The translations under genes were made by a program, and so were the position numbers. Below, one piece after another: positions 21,420 through 31,618 of a stretch of DNA of 64,000 nt (within the stretch, counting starts at the first letter, position 1; the number at the start of each line of letters is the position of its first letter). The notes under the pieces were generated by a model, which ran no database searches, was not told where the DNA came from, and worked only from the letters and a program-made list of their open reading frames with translations. Source of the stretch: Agrypnia vestita (taxonomy: Eukaryota > Arthropoda > Insecta > Trichoptera > Phryganeidae); the NCBI GenBank assembly GCA_016648135.1, contig JADDOH010023735.1:1-64000 (forward strand), written 5' to 3'.

Positions 21420-21840
21420 GTATTATTTGATAATTTGATTTGATGTTGTTTATTTCTGTATTCTAAATTATTAGTATGATTTATTTTATTTATATATCTT
21501 CTTGAGTTTCAGATTTGATTTGTTTACAATTATTTCATTTTGTTATAATTTTGTTGCTTCTTGAATTTCAGACATAATTATTTTAATTTGTTGTAGTTTT
21601 ATTGATTGTTGACTTTCATATTTGATTTGATAACTATTATTACATTTGATGTAATTTTATTATACTTTATGTTATTCACTTAATGTTTTATTTTTCTTTG
21701 TATATCACTTTATTAATTGTTTTTGATAGAATTATACTTTATCTCCTTTTTTTATTATTATCTATCAATCTATACATCTTTATATACATTGTTTTTTTTA
21801 ATGGTACGTTGTACCGTGTATTAAATAAATAAATAAAGTA
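21420..21840 (+). mobile_element. LINE 3' UTR with TAAA-type tail
   Basis: T-rich, with a degenerate 60-bp repeat carrying TTTCAGATTTGATTTG-like motifs, ending TGTATTAAATAAATAAATAAAG. A small hairpin GGTAC-GTT-GTACC (21803-21815) lies 20 bp before the tail. Confidence 0.55.
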
Positions 21841-21854
21841 AACTGAAAAATAAA

Positions 21855-22160
21855 AAATAAAAAATCTTTATTTAGTTAATGATACATAATTGTTTTTCAT
21901 TATGTAGTATTATAGACCTTACTTATATTTACATTTATTAAGTAATATTTCTCTACACACATTTTCCATAGTTATATGCTTTTTTACATTCTAACTTAAA
22001 CGTGTCGATCCTGCTCAGCTTCATCACACCTTCTGGCAGGCTATTATACTCATTTATAGGGATGTAATAAATACAGTTTTGTGTGTTTGTCTTTTTTCTA
22101 TTTGGGATACTTATTTTGTTTGCGTTTCTTGTATTATGCCTATGTATATATATTTGATCT
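21855..22160 (-). pseudogene. CR1-like LINE tail on the - strand
   Basis: The reverse strand reads HRHNTRNANKISIPN, 'NCIYYIPINEYNSLPEG', then VMKLSRIDTFKLECKK and a stop near 21958, followed by a 3' UTR with an ATTTTTT-type end near 21855. 'SLPEGVxKLSRxxxFKxECK' also appears at 37683 on the + strand. This is one of only two - strand LINE pieces found. Confidence 0.7.
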
Positions 22161-22345
22161 TATTTTAAAAATATTTTAGCATTTATCGTTTAATATTTTG
22201 TGAATGAAAATCATTGTATTTAATTTTAGTCCTTGTTATATATTAATCCGATTTAAATTTGAGAGCGTCTTTTTAATTTTGGAATACCTATTTCTGTGTT
22301 AAATTGTGAATATAATTTTCTTGTTATAACAATGTCGATTTTTAT

Positions 22346-22455
22346 AATACATTTTTATTCAGTACCTACTTGTTTTTTAATGTAATATAAATATTCTAAA
22401 TTATCAAAAAAATGCGTAATTATTCAATAAAAAAACAAAATATTATTAATCATAT
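22346..22455 (+). repeat. Direct repeat, left copy
   Basis: About 105 bp from ATTTTTATTCAGTACCTACT to TATTATTAATCAT, repeated at about 22660-22765 with roughly 88-90% identity by eye. The 200 bp between the copies contain a GC-richer patch (22495-22660) with a 7-bp GTCCACC/GGTGGAC stem. Confidence 0.75.
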
Positions 22456-22659
22456 TTATCACATATTATTTTAATTCATTCACAATCAAATCGTAGAACA
22501 AAATGTTTTTGTCCACCTAGCTTGTTCTAGGCGAATTACTGTGCGCTGGTGGACACCTACCGGAGGCCTGGGATCACATAGCCAAGGACGCGGCTATACA
22601 ATAATCTCAAGAGGGTTACTGGGTAGAACACACACTTCAAGAGCATGAGGTCATCGATT

Positions 22660-22765
22660 AATAAATTTTTATTCAGTACCTACTTAATTTTTAATATAAA
22701 TATTCTAAATCATCAAAAACGGCGCAATTATTCAATAAAACAACAAAATATTATTAATCATGATA
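22660..22765 (+). repeat. Direct repeat, right copy
   Basis: Partner of 22346-22455. The arrangement resembles short terminal direct repeats around a small element, or a segmental duplication. Confidence 0.75.
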
Positions 22766-22779
22766 TGTGCTGAATAAAT

Positions 22780-23103
22780 GCGTCGGAACTCTCGCTCCCA
22801 TTTTCGACTATTCGCATCAATTAATGGGGAGAAATTCATCTGACCAAAGAAATATTCTGAAATAAAATTTACGACGAGCTAAAGTACCGTCATACACCGG
22901 AGGCGGCACACGGCGAGTGAGGAGGCGGAGCCGACCAGCCGTGATATTTACGTGAAGCCCCCACCACCGGGCGAACTCAGTGGCGGCGTATTCTATTGGT
23001 GGAACGCGCGCAGAACGGCTCGTGCACGTACTCACCGAAGCAAATATAAGAAAAGTTATTTCGATGCCCCGACCTAACCATAATAGTCCAGGCGACGCAA
23101 GGA
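22780..23103 (+). promoter_or_regulatory. Probable 5' UTR/promoter of the Jockey element
   Basis: GC-richer sequence directly ahead of a Jockey ORF1. LINEs of this clade carry internal promoters at their 5' end; the role here is inference. The long - strand frame over it (22817-23455) is a shadow. Confidence 0.35.
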
Positions 23104-23960
23104 ATGCAAGTGCCTGAAATCCTTGAAATGTTGGATGTATACAAAAAATACAAAAGTCAAATGAAGACCACCTACGAACAATCCGAGGGATGGAATCTCG
23201 TCCCCGAGTCAGCTGCAAAAAAGAGGAAGGCTCCAACCTCCCCGACAGCATCCACCTCAAAAGCAAATCAAAACAACAGAATTGTTCCACTCTCATCAAG
23301 CGAGCAATCAGACACCACCGACGCTGACTCCGAAAACGAAACTGAAGACCGGGCTGCCACCCTGACAAACTCCCCTGCAAATAAAGATTCGGACCCACAA
23401 AACATAACAAAACCAAAAGACAAACATCCCCCCTATCATCATCAGAGAAAATCACTCAACAAAGAGGGAATCACAATCAAATCTGCCAGAATAAACAAAA
23501 TGGGCGTCCATGTCACGGCCGAGACTATTGACCAATTTAGAAAAACCACAAAATTCCTAGAAGAACAGGAGACCGCTTTTCATTCCTTCACACCCCACGA
23601 AGACAAGACCATTAAAGCAGTCACGAGAGGTGTCCCGATAGACGTAACTGATGAAGAAATAGCAGAAGAATTAAAAAGTAAAAACGTCCCGATCATCTCA
23701 GTCAATCGAATGAGAACAGGCCCAGACTGACGACCCACGCCCTCAGTCCTAATTCAAACGAAAAACTCCTCAGAAGGCAAAACAATCTTCAACACAACAG
23801 ACATTTTCCAACTGCGTCAAGTGTGCCGGAGCTCACCTGACATCAGCATGCTCCAGGAAACAGAGGATGGTCCACCAAAGTGCGGCAACTGCTGAGGCCT
23901 TCACCCTGCCAACTACAAAAACTGCCCCGGCTACCCGACTCCGAGACCTCCGAGGTATAC
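23104..23960 (+). pseudogene. Jockey ORF1 (Gag-like nucleic-acid binding protein)
   Basis: Frame 23104-23730 (208 aa, ATG) has a low-complexity, charged N-terminus and then 'INKMGVHVTAETIDQFRKTT', 'FHSFTPHEDKTIKAV', 'RGVPIDVTDEEIAEELKS', the RNA-binding core of Jockey ORF1. The protein then shifts frame; CVKCAGAHLTSAC (a CCHC knuckle) and 'GPPKCGNC' with 'HPANYKNCPGYP' (a second knuckle) appear in different frames with one stop. Part of the zinc-finger region is deleted near 23800. ORF1 proteins coat element RNA; this one is dead. Confidence 0.8.
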
Positions 23961-23984
23961 CACCCCCCTTACCTCTGTAATTTC

Positions 23985-24962
23985 TCGTAATATCACATCA
24001 CTAGTGTATGCTAAAAATCAGGGTTATCACCCATACATCTATATATATTATTAAACAATGGATAAACTAGAAAATTCGCAAGATTTCATCTTAAAAGCGA
24101 AGGATGCTCTAAATTCCATTGCACAAATACTCACTGACTTTGGCAACAAATTTACAAAAGAACAAATAGCAAAAGTTATGCCGAAAACAACTGAACTGCT
24201 TGGAGCCATTGGTCACATGGCGGTTAAGATGGCTGCCATGGAGGGTGAACTCTCCGCTTAAAAATCTATGGTCCATAATCAATCTACATCTAGTAATACA
24301 AATCTCGATATATGTGATACAATTGATGAAATTGAAGAAAGAAAAACCAGATCAAAAAACATAATTATGGTAAATGTTGAAGAAAGTCAAGCCGAAACAC
24401 AAATCCATAAAATGAACGAGGACGCTGCCAAAGTATTCAGCGATCTGAGCAAAATCAACAATACTGTTACCAAAGATGAAATTAAAATATTTCGGATTGG
24501 TGCGCCAAAACCAAACAAATCTAGACCACTCAAAGTTATATTAAACAATTCAGAACAAGCTATATCTATCTTAAAAAATAAGAGACAAATTTCAGATAGC
24601 AGTATAAAGATATTTAATGACTTAACAATATATCAACGAAAGCAAATTTCTGCACTTCGTCAAGAAATCGCAACCAGATCTCAACACGGTGAATCAAACA
24701 TTTCTATTAAATATATTGATGGCAAACCTAAAATATTTAGACTTCACCCAAAAAACTAAAGTCAATTAAATTCTATTACCAGAATTTACGCGGAATGAAA
24801 ACCAAACTTAAAGAACTAAAAACTACCTTTCCTCTTCTTTTTTTCGAAGCTTTCCTCCTGACAGAAACCTGGCTTGACCAACAAATAAAAACAGAAGAAC
24901 TTGGATTTTTAAATCACAATATCTATAGATGCGATAGAAGCCAAGATACTAACCACAAATTT
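23985..24962 (+). pseudogene. CR1-like LINE 5' fragment nested in Jockey ORF1
   Basis: Frame 24058-24261 (67 aa) and frame 24268-24759 (163 aa) look like one ORF1 split by a stop: 'EIEERKTRSKNIIMVNVEES', 'IKIFRIGAPKPNKSRPLKV', 'AISILKNKRQISDSSIKIF', 'LTIYQRKQISALRQEIATR'. These match CR1-type ORF1 proteins. ORF2 starts as 'YYQNLRGMKTKLKEL' and 'FLLTETWLDQQIKTEELGF', the endonuclease start, then breaks off at about 24962 where Jockey ORF1 resumes. Confidence 0.75.
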
Positions 24963-25232
24963 CATATGCACAAGCAACTAAAACCCCACTCCTTCCTACC
25001 CCCACCACCACCTCACAAAATCACCCCCCCCCCCCCTCGACCCCTCCCTCAACCCAACCCACCCACATCAGGTCTCAGCTTTTTTACAAACCTAATCAAC
25101 AATCCAAACTTACCACAAATCATTTCACTAATCGTAGAAATCATCCGCAAACTTTGTAACTCATCTTCATTATCCAACTTAATTACAACCGCTGTTGCAG
25201 AACTTCCCAGATTCATCACCCTCCTAAATTTA
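24963..25232 (+). pseudogene. Jockey ORF1 C-terminus resumed
   Basis: Proline-rich stretch (PPPPPHKITPPPP) followed by a leucine-rich tail ending at a stop near 25232, the usual end of Jockey ORF1, just ahead of ORF2 at 25246. Together with 23104-23960 it brackets the nested CR1 piece. Confidence 0.65.
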
Positions 25233-25245
25233 TAAATAAACTCCC

Positions 25246-26385
25246 ATGGCTAATTCGACTAATTCCACACCACTACTCACAGCATTTTGGAACGCCAACG
25301 GACTGGCGGGAGACCGGGGTGAATTGGGGGTCTTTTTGAGCACCCGTTCTCCCGATCTTCTGCTAGTCAGCGAAACTCACCTCAAACCATCACATACATT
25401 TAACTTACCAAACTACCACCGGGAGGGGGGGTGGGACTATGATTCTTATCAAGCGTTCCATCACCCACTCCGTGATTCCCACACCACAAAACCTCACTCA
25501 CATCGAATCCACCGCAATCCAAATTCACACAAAACACGACGGGGTATTAAAAATTCACAGTATATACAACCCACCATGAAAACTTTACACGACGGATATT
25601 GACCTACTCACGACACACGACACACCGACAATCCTTGCCGGCGACTTCAATTGCAAGCACGTAGCATGGAACTATCAAAAAACAAATATCAACGGACGCA
25701 AACTCTTAAAATACATACAAGAAAAAAACATCACAGTAACAATGATGAAGGGGACCCACCACATACCCTGAGCCGTTCTATGCGCAAAAGCGTCCATATC
25801 GGCCCAGCACTTTCGCCGCCTGGTTGGCATTATTTTATGCTAAAGCGACCTCCTCGATCGGCCTTCATCAATACAACACATCACAGTAACAGTACCAAAC
25901 AAACCCACTTTCTTTTCAACCCTCGGACATAACCCAGACATACCAGACATTGCACTACTCAAAAACTTCCCCTGGCCACACCACATCTACACCACAAACG
26001 AACTCAACTCGGATCACAACCCAGTTTTCCTGTAGATCATTGATATCCACAATAAACCACAACCACCACCAAAAAAGTCACACCTAAATTGGCCTCTTTT
26101 TGAAGAAACAATCAAAACTAAATTTAACATACCAAAACCTACCCTAAACATTACCACTTTAGATAACATCATCGAAGACTTTGCTCGTACATTTTTTTCA
26201 ACCATTACACAAACCTCAAAACGACCTTACCCCAACACATAAAATCATTAATTCGAGCCAAAAATCGCGCCAGAAGACAATGGCAGAAATTCGGCGACCA
26301 TGCAGACAGATGTCTCGCAAACAGATTAAAATAAAAAATTAAATCAGCGCTTTACAAACACAACAACGAAAATTGGCAACATAAG
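25246..26385 (+). pseudogene. Jockey ORF2 endonuclease region
   Basis: The frame begins MANSTNSTPLLTAFWNANGL and continues 'LLLVSETHLKPSHTF', the start of an APE-type endonuclease. Other frames continue it: 'HTPTILAGDFNCKHVAWNY', then after a 136-bp insert 'FNPRT'-like and 'NELNSDHNPVFL' (the SDHxP active-site block). The reading reaches 'RAKNRARRQWQKF' near 26270 and ends where a CR1-type C-terminus takes over. Several frameshifts are present. Confidence 0.8.
25728..25891 (+). mobile_element. Short retroposon, copy 1, with 14-bp target duplication
   Basis: The 136-bp insert 25742-25877 interrupts the Jockey endonuclease coding sequence and is flanked by exact 14-bp duplications, ACATCACAGTAACA (25728-25741 and 25878-25891). 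Removing the insert and one duplication restores the Jockey sequence. A homologous insert with its own 14-bp duplication is at 61842-62001. Internally two half-units share TTTTATGC and AAGCG(T/A)CC about 60 bp apart. No known RNA gene was recognised. Confidence 0.85.
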
Positions 26386-27057
26386 TTGTCTAACATGAAA
26401 CCAGAAAACTTATTTTATAACTCGCGTAAAGAGTGTTGCCGCGCTTTTTTTCGGGTTTATTTAATATATAATACTATGATTCTCCCGTACATAGATTATT
26501 GTTCCAGTATATTATTTACAAGCAACGAAGGAATGCTAAAGAAACTACAAATAGTACAAAACAGAGCGATGCGCGTAATACTGAAGTGTATTAGGAGAAC
26601 TAAAATAACAAAAATGTTGAATGCCCTAGGACTGGAAACTGTAAATCAAAGAATAATATATAATGTAATGGTGCAAATATTTAAAATTAAACATGGATTA
26701 GTACCCAAATACTTTGATGACAGGATGACAGCATGGAATTGGCAAAAAAGAAATGAAAGTAGACTGAATGCAGAGGATATGCGGTCGCTAAGGCGCTTGT
26801 GTGGAACATCTTTCGGCTAAAGTGTGCACGATGAACAAATAATGAAGCTGAATAAGGATTTCCATTCCTACAATACAAGAGGAAGCGAAAACATAAGACT
26901 ACCAAAGAAAAAGGAAAACACCTCACAAAATTGTATGATGTATAAAGGTATAAAAATCTTCGATAGCCAGCCAAAGGAAATTCAAAACACGGAGAATATA
27001 AGGAGGTTTAAACTGAAGTGCAAAAATTATATTATAAAAACTTTGCAACATGTCTAA
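26386..27057 (+). pseudogene. CR1-like LINE ORF2 C-terminus
   Basis: Frame 26386-26820: 'YNTMILPYIDYCSSILF', 'KKLQIVQNRAMRVILKC', 'MVQIFKIKHGLVPKYFDDRM'. Frame 26824-27057: 'HSYNTRGSENIRLPKK', 'MYKGIKIFDSQPKEIQ', 'FKLKCKNYIIKTL', the end of the protein. A 110-bp piece of a different LINE (26731-26840) sits between them. Confidence 0.8.
26731..26840 (+). repeat. 110-bp LINE piece inside another LINE
   Basis: Encodes WQKRNESRLNAEDMRSLRRLC, G, stop, then SVHDEQ. It matches 43151-43260 with 6 mismatches and no gaps, including the same in-frame TAA. The flanks are CR1-like here but belong to the native protein at 43151. Confidence 0.8.
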
Positions 27058-27145
27058 GTGAAATCATATATTAGCCCACACAACATTATGTGTGGAACTA
27101 AATTATTAAGGTAAATAAAAAAATAAATAAATGAATAATAATAAA
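27055..27145 (+). mobile_element. LINE 3' UTR family C, copy 1, with stem-loop
   Basis: Follows the CR1-like ORF2 directly. CCACACA-ACATTA-TGTGTGG (27076-27095) forms a 7-bp hairpin, followed by AAATAAATAAATGAATAATAA. A near-identical copy lies at 32894-32966. Confidence 0.75.
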
Positions 27146-27299
27146 ATAAAAACAATTACACCACAACCACCCCCACAAAACCATGAACACACAACATGAT
27201 GGAGGCATGGATCCCTAGATTCGATTCTCCGCCCTAACCAGGATATCAAAGTTCAAAGTTCAAAACAAGAAAAGCAGTTGTTCCGGATTCAATAAAAAA

Positions 27300-28254
27300 G
27301 AGCTCCAGCAGAAGAAAAAAGACCAGGCACGAGCTACCAGCTCCTCTGCCTACCCCAGCGAACGAGAGAGACATTTATCGCGTATCAAGATCGACGCCAC
27401 GAAAATCACGGCTGTTTGGTTTACCTATTTTTAGTCCACCAAGAATCAGTACAAGAAGGAGAATTATTCACGCGCTGTTTGGTTCACTTACCTTCAGAAA
27501 ATACCTACCACGGACGCGGCCCGTCCAGGACCGTCACGGCATCATCACAGCTGTTTTGGTTTACCTACCTTCAGCTAAGAACGGCGTACACCATCGCCCT
27601 GCGAGCGGATAAGCTAGGCGTTATCATAATCATCGTATCACTTCCCGACGCGGACACGGACTGTGTGGGACTTCGGACCAGCAGTTGGGATCATCACCAT
27701 TTTCATCGTTTCCTGAAGAGGCGACGAAGGAGTGCTACCTACTACGAGGGGGACTCCGACGATCCAAATCGGAGAATTTGGAGTTTCAAGACAATCCCAT
27801 TTCAGGGCCGCAACTTCGAGTCCAGCAACGGGGCGCAATACCCACCTCCGATCGCTACAGTTGGAAGGAATATATGTGGAGTGTGCAGAGATCAATTACA
27901 TCATCATCATCATCAGTCATCGGAACCTGAGCTGCTGATCTTTTCCAATTTTTCCAACTACGGACCAACCGGAGATAACACGCTAGACGGGCCGGCATCC
28001 TGAGATCTACAGGACCAGTGCATCTTCAGTGACAGTTGGACATCATCATTACAAGCAGTAAAATAGTCAATGTTGAAACTGTTAAATAACTTCAGTGACA
28101 GTTGTGCACCAATTAGCAAACAGTAAATAGAGTCAGTGTTGAAACTTTAAATAACTTAAGTGCCGAACAAATTGCAAGTAAAAAATTATCAAAGAGACAA
28201 TGATGCCAACCACACGAAGAGCCGCAGCTACCGGACCGGCAACGGAAACATAAA
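27300..28254 (+). mobile_element. Leader region of a gypsy element
   Basis: No conserved protein is seen; the 195-codon frame 27416-28003 ends in His/Ser-rich low complexity and is probably not a gene. CTGTTTGGTTTACCTA-like motifs repeat three times (about 27411, 27476, 27551), and a 60-bp unit with GTTGAAACTxTTAAATAACTT repeats at about 28055 and 28120. It directly precedes gypsy gag. Confidence 0.4.
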
Positions 28255-28543
28255 CCCAGATGAGCCAATCAGACTCACTGTTTCTATGTTCAGGACAAGA
28301 CATGGTGGCGCCCAAGATCACAGTCACCTGTGGTCAGAAGGAAACTCTGCCAGCCGCATTCAGCGAGATGTTGATTGAGGCACCTCAGAGGTTCATTTCA
28401 AGATGTAAGGAATATTTAAAAGCACAGAATGTGCACGAAGACGACAAAATACAATTAATAAAAAACAATCTGAAAGGACCAGCTAAAGAGTGGTGCACAA
28501 TATACGACAAAAAAGTACGAGACTGGGAGACATTCAAGTAACT
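28255..28543 (+). pseudogene. Ty3/gypsy Gag N-terminal part
   Basis: The frame from 28260 reads 'FISRCKEYLKAQNVHEDDK', 'IQLIKNNLKGPAKEWCTIYD' and KKVRDWETFK, the conserved capsid segment of gypsy Gag (the LKGPAxEWC and WETF blocks). It is cut at the stop after WETFK. Confidence 0.75.
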
Positions 28544-29249
28544 CCCGTGTGTCGGTGATGTAACGTAGGTCTACATGTCATAGAATATATGAAATATCTA
28601 CCTTATTTACGAAAAATAAAACGTCACATTTTTTGTAATCATAGACTAGACATTTTCTCACCAAAATGACTAAATTAAACTGTTACGAATGTACGGAGTT
28701 TTTAATTTAAAAATATTTATTCATTACTCTCGTATTTTCGGTCAGTGTGTAAGAGAGAGCAGAATATTACACATCGCAGTTAAATCGAGCAAGAAAGAGC
28801 ACGACAATACCACAAATCTCATGTAGGACAGAGATGGCAGTTGCTTGAGTTTCGGTGAAAGCGAAAACAATATCGAAAGAGTACAGTAGATTCGCGTAAC
28901 ACGTAGACAAAGACGGAGTGCAGGCGACGTAGCGACCATGTCGTTGAAGCCGTCAGCGGAAGCGCACGCAAATTCGATATGCCATGATTTTATAATAATT
29001 TACTAAAATAATGCAAACATGTTGTTTACTTATATAAAGGGACCTTTAAAAAGTCTTATCTGTATCGAATATATGTATATTTTATCATATATTAAAAACT
29101 ATGCCGATTTTAAATCAGGTAACGCTGTGTTATACCACCGTTCCCGAAGGTATTTTTTAGCACAGTCTTTTAAGAGTTAAGGAGACAATACGACAGTCCG
29201 GAGAGGATAATGAAAATCAAGTGAATATTATAAAGAGACACAAATAGAA
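28544..29249. mobile_element. Unidentified insertion in gypsy gag
   Basis: About 700 bp of AT-rich sequence separates the two Gag pieces. It has no coding. It contains a GAGAGAGCAGAATATTACAC patch and a GC-richer middle (28890-28970). The borders carry no obvious terminal repeats. Confidence 0.3.
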
Positions 29250-30178
29250 ACAGAAACCGTCTACCAGTTTCAAATCTATAAAATTAATTTGGACAATCGA
29301 ATGGAACTAGAGAGAAAGCTAAGCGACTTAGACCATGAAGTACCTGGATTCATCGGACAGCTGCTACCTCGCTACAGTCACACTATGGCCAAGACGATGG
29401 AAGAACTGAAGGAAGCCCTGAGATACGAGACAGATGGAGAAGTGCAAGAGGCGATGGCCAGAAACAGAAGACGATTCCATGCCAACTGACAGACATGGAG
29501 CAATGTGCCCTAAAGTGGGCACAGGAGAAAGAACATTACCAAGGATTAGCGTCACCGTTCAAAACCAGGAGTTGAAGGGGCTACTAGATTCGGCTTCCAC
29601 AGATTGCCTCATAGAGCAAGTGCAGTGTCGGACACGTTTCGCCCGTCACAGCACAAACAACTCAGACTGGCAGGGACAATAAAGGCCTTAGACATTTTTG
29701 AAAAGATCAGATTAAAATGGAAGATACAAAACATCGACCAGGAGGACGTATTTTTGGTGGCGAATAACTTGAGAGAAAAGGCCATTGTGGGACAAGAATG
29801 CTTATCAAGCCAGGGAGCAACAATGACATTGCCAGAAATTACCTAAATTTCGGATAGCGAGAAAGAAGCTGCGCACACATTTTTCATCCCATTCCGCAAA
29901 TGGCCCAGAAGTGATAACGTGGAACTAACGGACTTGGAAAATATTCCACCGGAAGACCAAGAGGCGTTTGAGAAGTTAGTCATGGAGTATAGCGAAGTAT
30001 TCCAACCTCTTGCGGGGCCGGCTCTATTGCCCCCACATCGGATACACCTCACGGACACGAAACCGATCAGGATACCGCCACACAGGCTATCAGACGAGAA
30101 GAAGAATGGGGGAATAGGAGGAATGAAAAAAGCTTTGGTGCAGGCCGCGTGGAGGATGGTTACAACTATACATTAAAA
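29250..30178 (+). pseudogene. Ty3/gypsy Gag end, protease and start of RT
   Basis: 'MELERKLSDLDHEVPGFIGQ' and 'EELKEALRYETDGEVQEAM' are late Gag. After a stop, 'RISVTVQNQELKGLLDSAS' is the protease region (DSAS in place of the usual D-T/S-G). 'LKWKIQNIDQEDVFLVANNL' continues it. 'EVFQPLAGPALLPPHRIHLT' and 'DTKPIRIPPHRLSDEKK' mark the beginning of the reverse transcriptase. The element then ends; RT core, RNase H and integrase are absent. Confidence 0.8.
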
Positions 30179-30224
30179 CCGCACTTATAAAATTTCACAA
30201 GAACAAAGTTGAGTGCCGAATTTT

Positions 30225-30692
30225 TTTATACTAATAATTAAGTCTCTTTTTCTCTTTTTCATTCTTTTGTATTATTTTCAACATGCCTATGTTTTTCTGC
30301 TAATAATTAAGTCTCTTTTTCTTTTGTTTAAATTTTTTATTCTTTCTAGTTATATAATTCTTAACATGCCTAAGATTTAAGAAAAATTTTGTGTGCAGAA
30401 TTTTTTTCGTACTTAATAATTAAGTCTCTTCTTCTCTTGTTCATTCTTTTTGTATTATTTTTAACATGCCTGTGTTTTTCTGCTAATAATTAAGTTTCTT
30501 TTTCTTTTCATTATTTTTTTATTCTTTCTTGTTATATAATTCTTAACATGCCTTAGTTTAATTCATAAATATTTATCATTACTAACATATTTCTAAATGT
30601 GGAGACCTGTAATTGACCATCTATATTATATCAATGTTTTCTATGCTTCTTTGTTGTGCTGTTGGTCTTACATGAATATTAAATAAATAAAT
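30225..30692 (+). mobile_element. LINE 3' UTR family B, copy 2, internally duplicated
   Basis: The T/C-rich block of family B occurs two to three times in tandem (units starting near 30232, 30300, 30415 and 30482 with AATAATTAAGT), then the conserved end TGGAGACCTGTAATTGACC to the ATTAAATAAATAAATA tail at 30690. Compare 9536-9855. Confidence 0.7.
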
Positions 30693-31569
30693 AGCATGTA
30701 ATAGAACCCAACAATCGCGTGTCACAAGGCAAACAAGCAGAATTAATTTTGATGTGCCGAACATGAAAATCTCTTTTGGACAAAGGCACATTAATTTCAT
30801 TGCCTCTCGTGTTCTTAAGGCTGGACACTCAATGCAAATGCATATTCCGGCGTTTTTTTTTTTTTTTTACGAAAATGTGGGTTTTTATTATTCATTTATA
30901 TCAGAATGTCTATTCCAGACTGCAATTTTTAGGGCAATAACTTATATAGAATCTTTGTTTTTATATAAAAGCAATAAACTTATAATCATTTACAATAATT
31001 AAGAAAATATAAGCATTAATCGACATGCCGCGGCCTAATTCAGTGTATCTTATTAAAAAAGCATAAATTCAATGTTTTCATTTTATTTAATAAAATTTTT
31101 GAAATCATACTAATTTTGAAAACGTAATTAGATCAGCTATCGGGTAGGAAGGCAAGGACGACATTTGAAATTATTATTATTGGAGATTCAATTAGACAAC
31201 AATGACATTATCGAGAGATGGTGGTGTTTTGTAGTGACTGCGTTTATGGATTTGCGAGTCTCCTATACAGAAGACAATAATGGAGTTAATAGTAATAATA
31301 TATATATTGTCAGGTGTTTGTGGAGGAGTGGGTTTCTCCAGCGACGCCGTTAATGAGTTTTGCTCGGCTTCTAGTAATCCGTATATTTACTTTATTATCT
31401 TCATTATACAATGTTGAAAAGGTTGGATTTTCTAATTACTTGTGTGTGTGTTTTCATCGTGATTTGTGGTTTATTATTATTAAAATTATTTGTATTAGAA
31501 TATTGATTATGATTATTAAGAATGTTACGTATGGTAAGTTTTTATTATATATATATATATATAGATATA
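30693..31569. other. No recognised gene
   Basis: Open frames at 30754-31002 and 31165-31353 have no recognisable domain. A short (TA)n run (31544-31562) ends the stretch and abuts the candidate Helitron. Confidence 0.35.

Positions 31570-31618
<49 letters not shown>

Noticed and set aside
22817..23455. 212-codon - strand ORF
   Set aside because: Antisense shadow of the Jockey 5' UTR and ORF1.
27416..28003. 195-codon ORF as a host gene
   Set aside because: No domain, His/Ser low complexity at the end, three internal nucleotide repeats, and it sits in the leader of a gypsy element.
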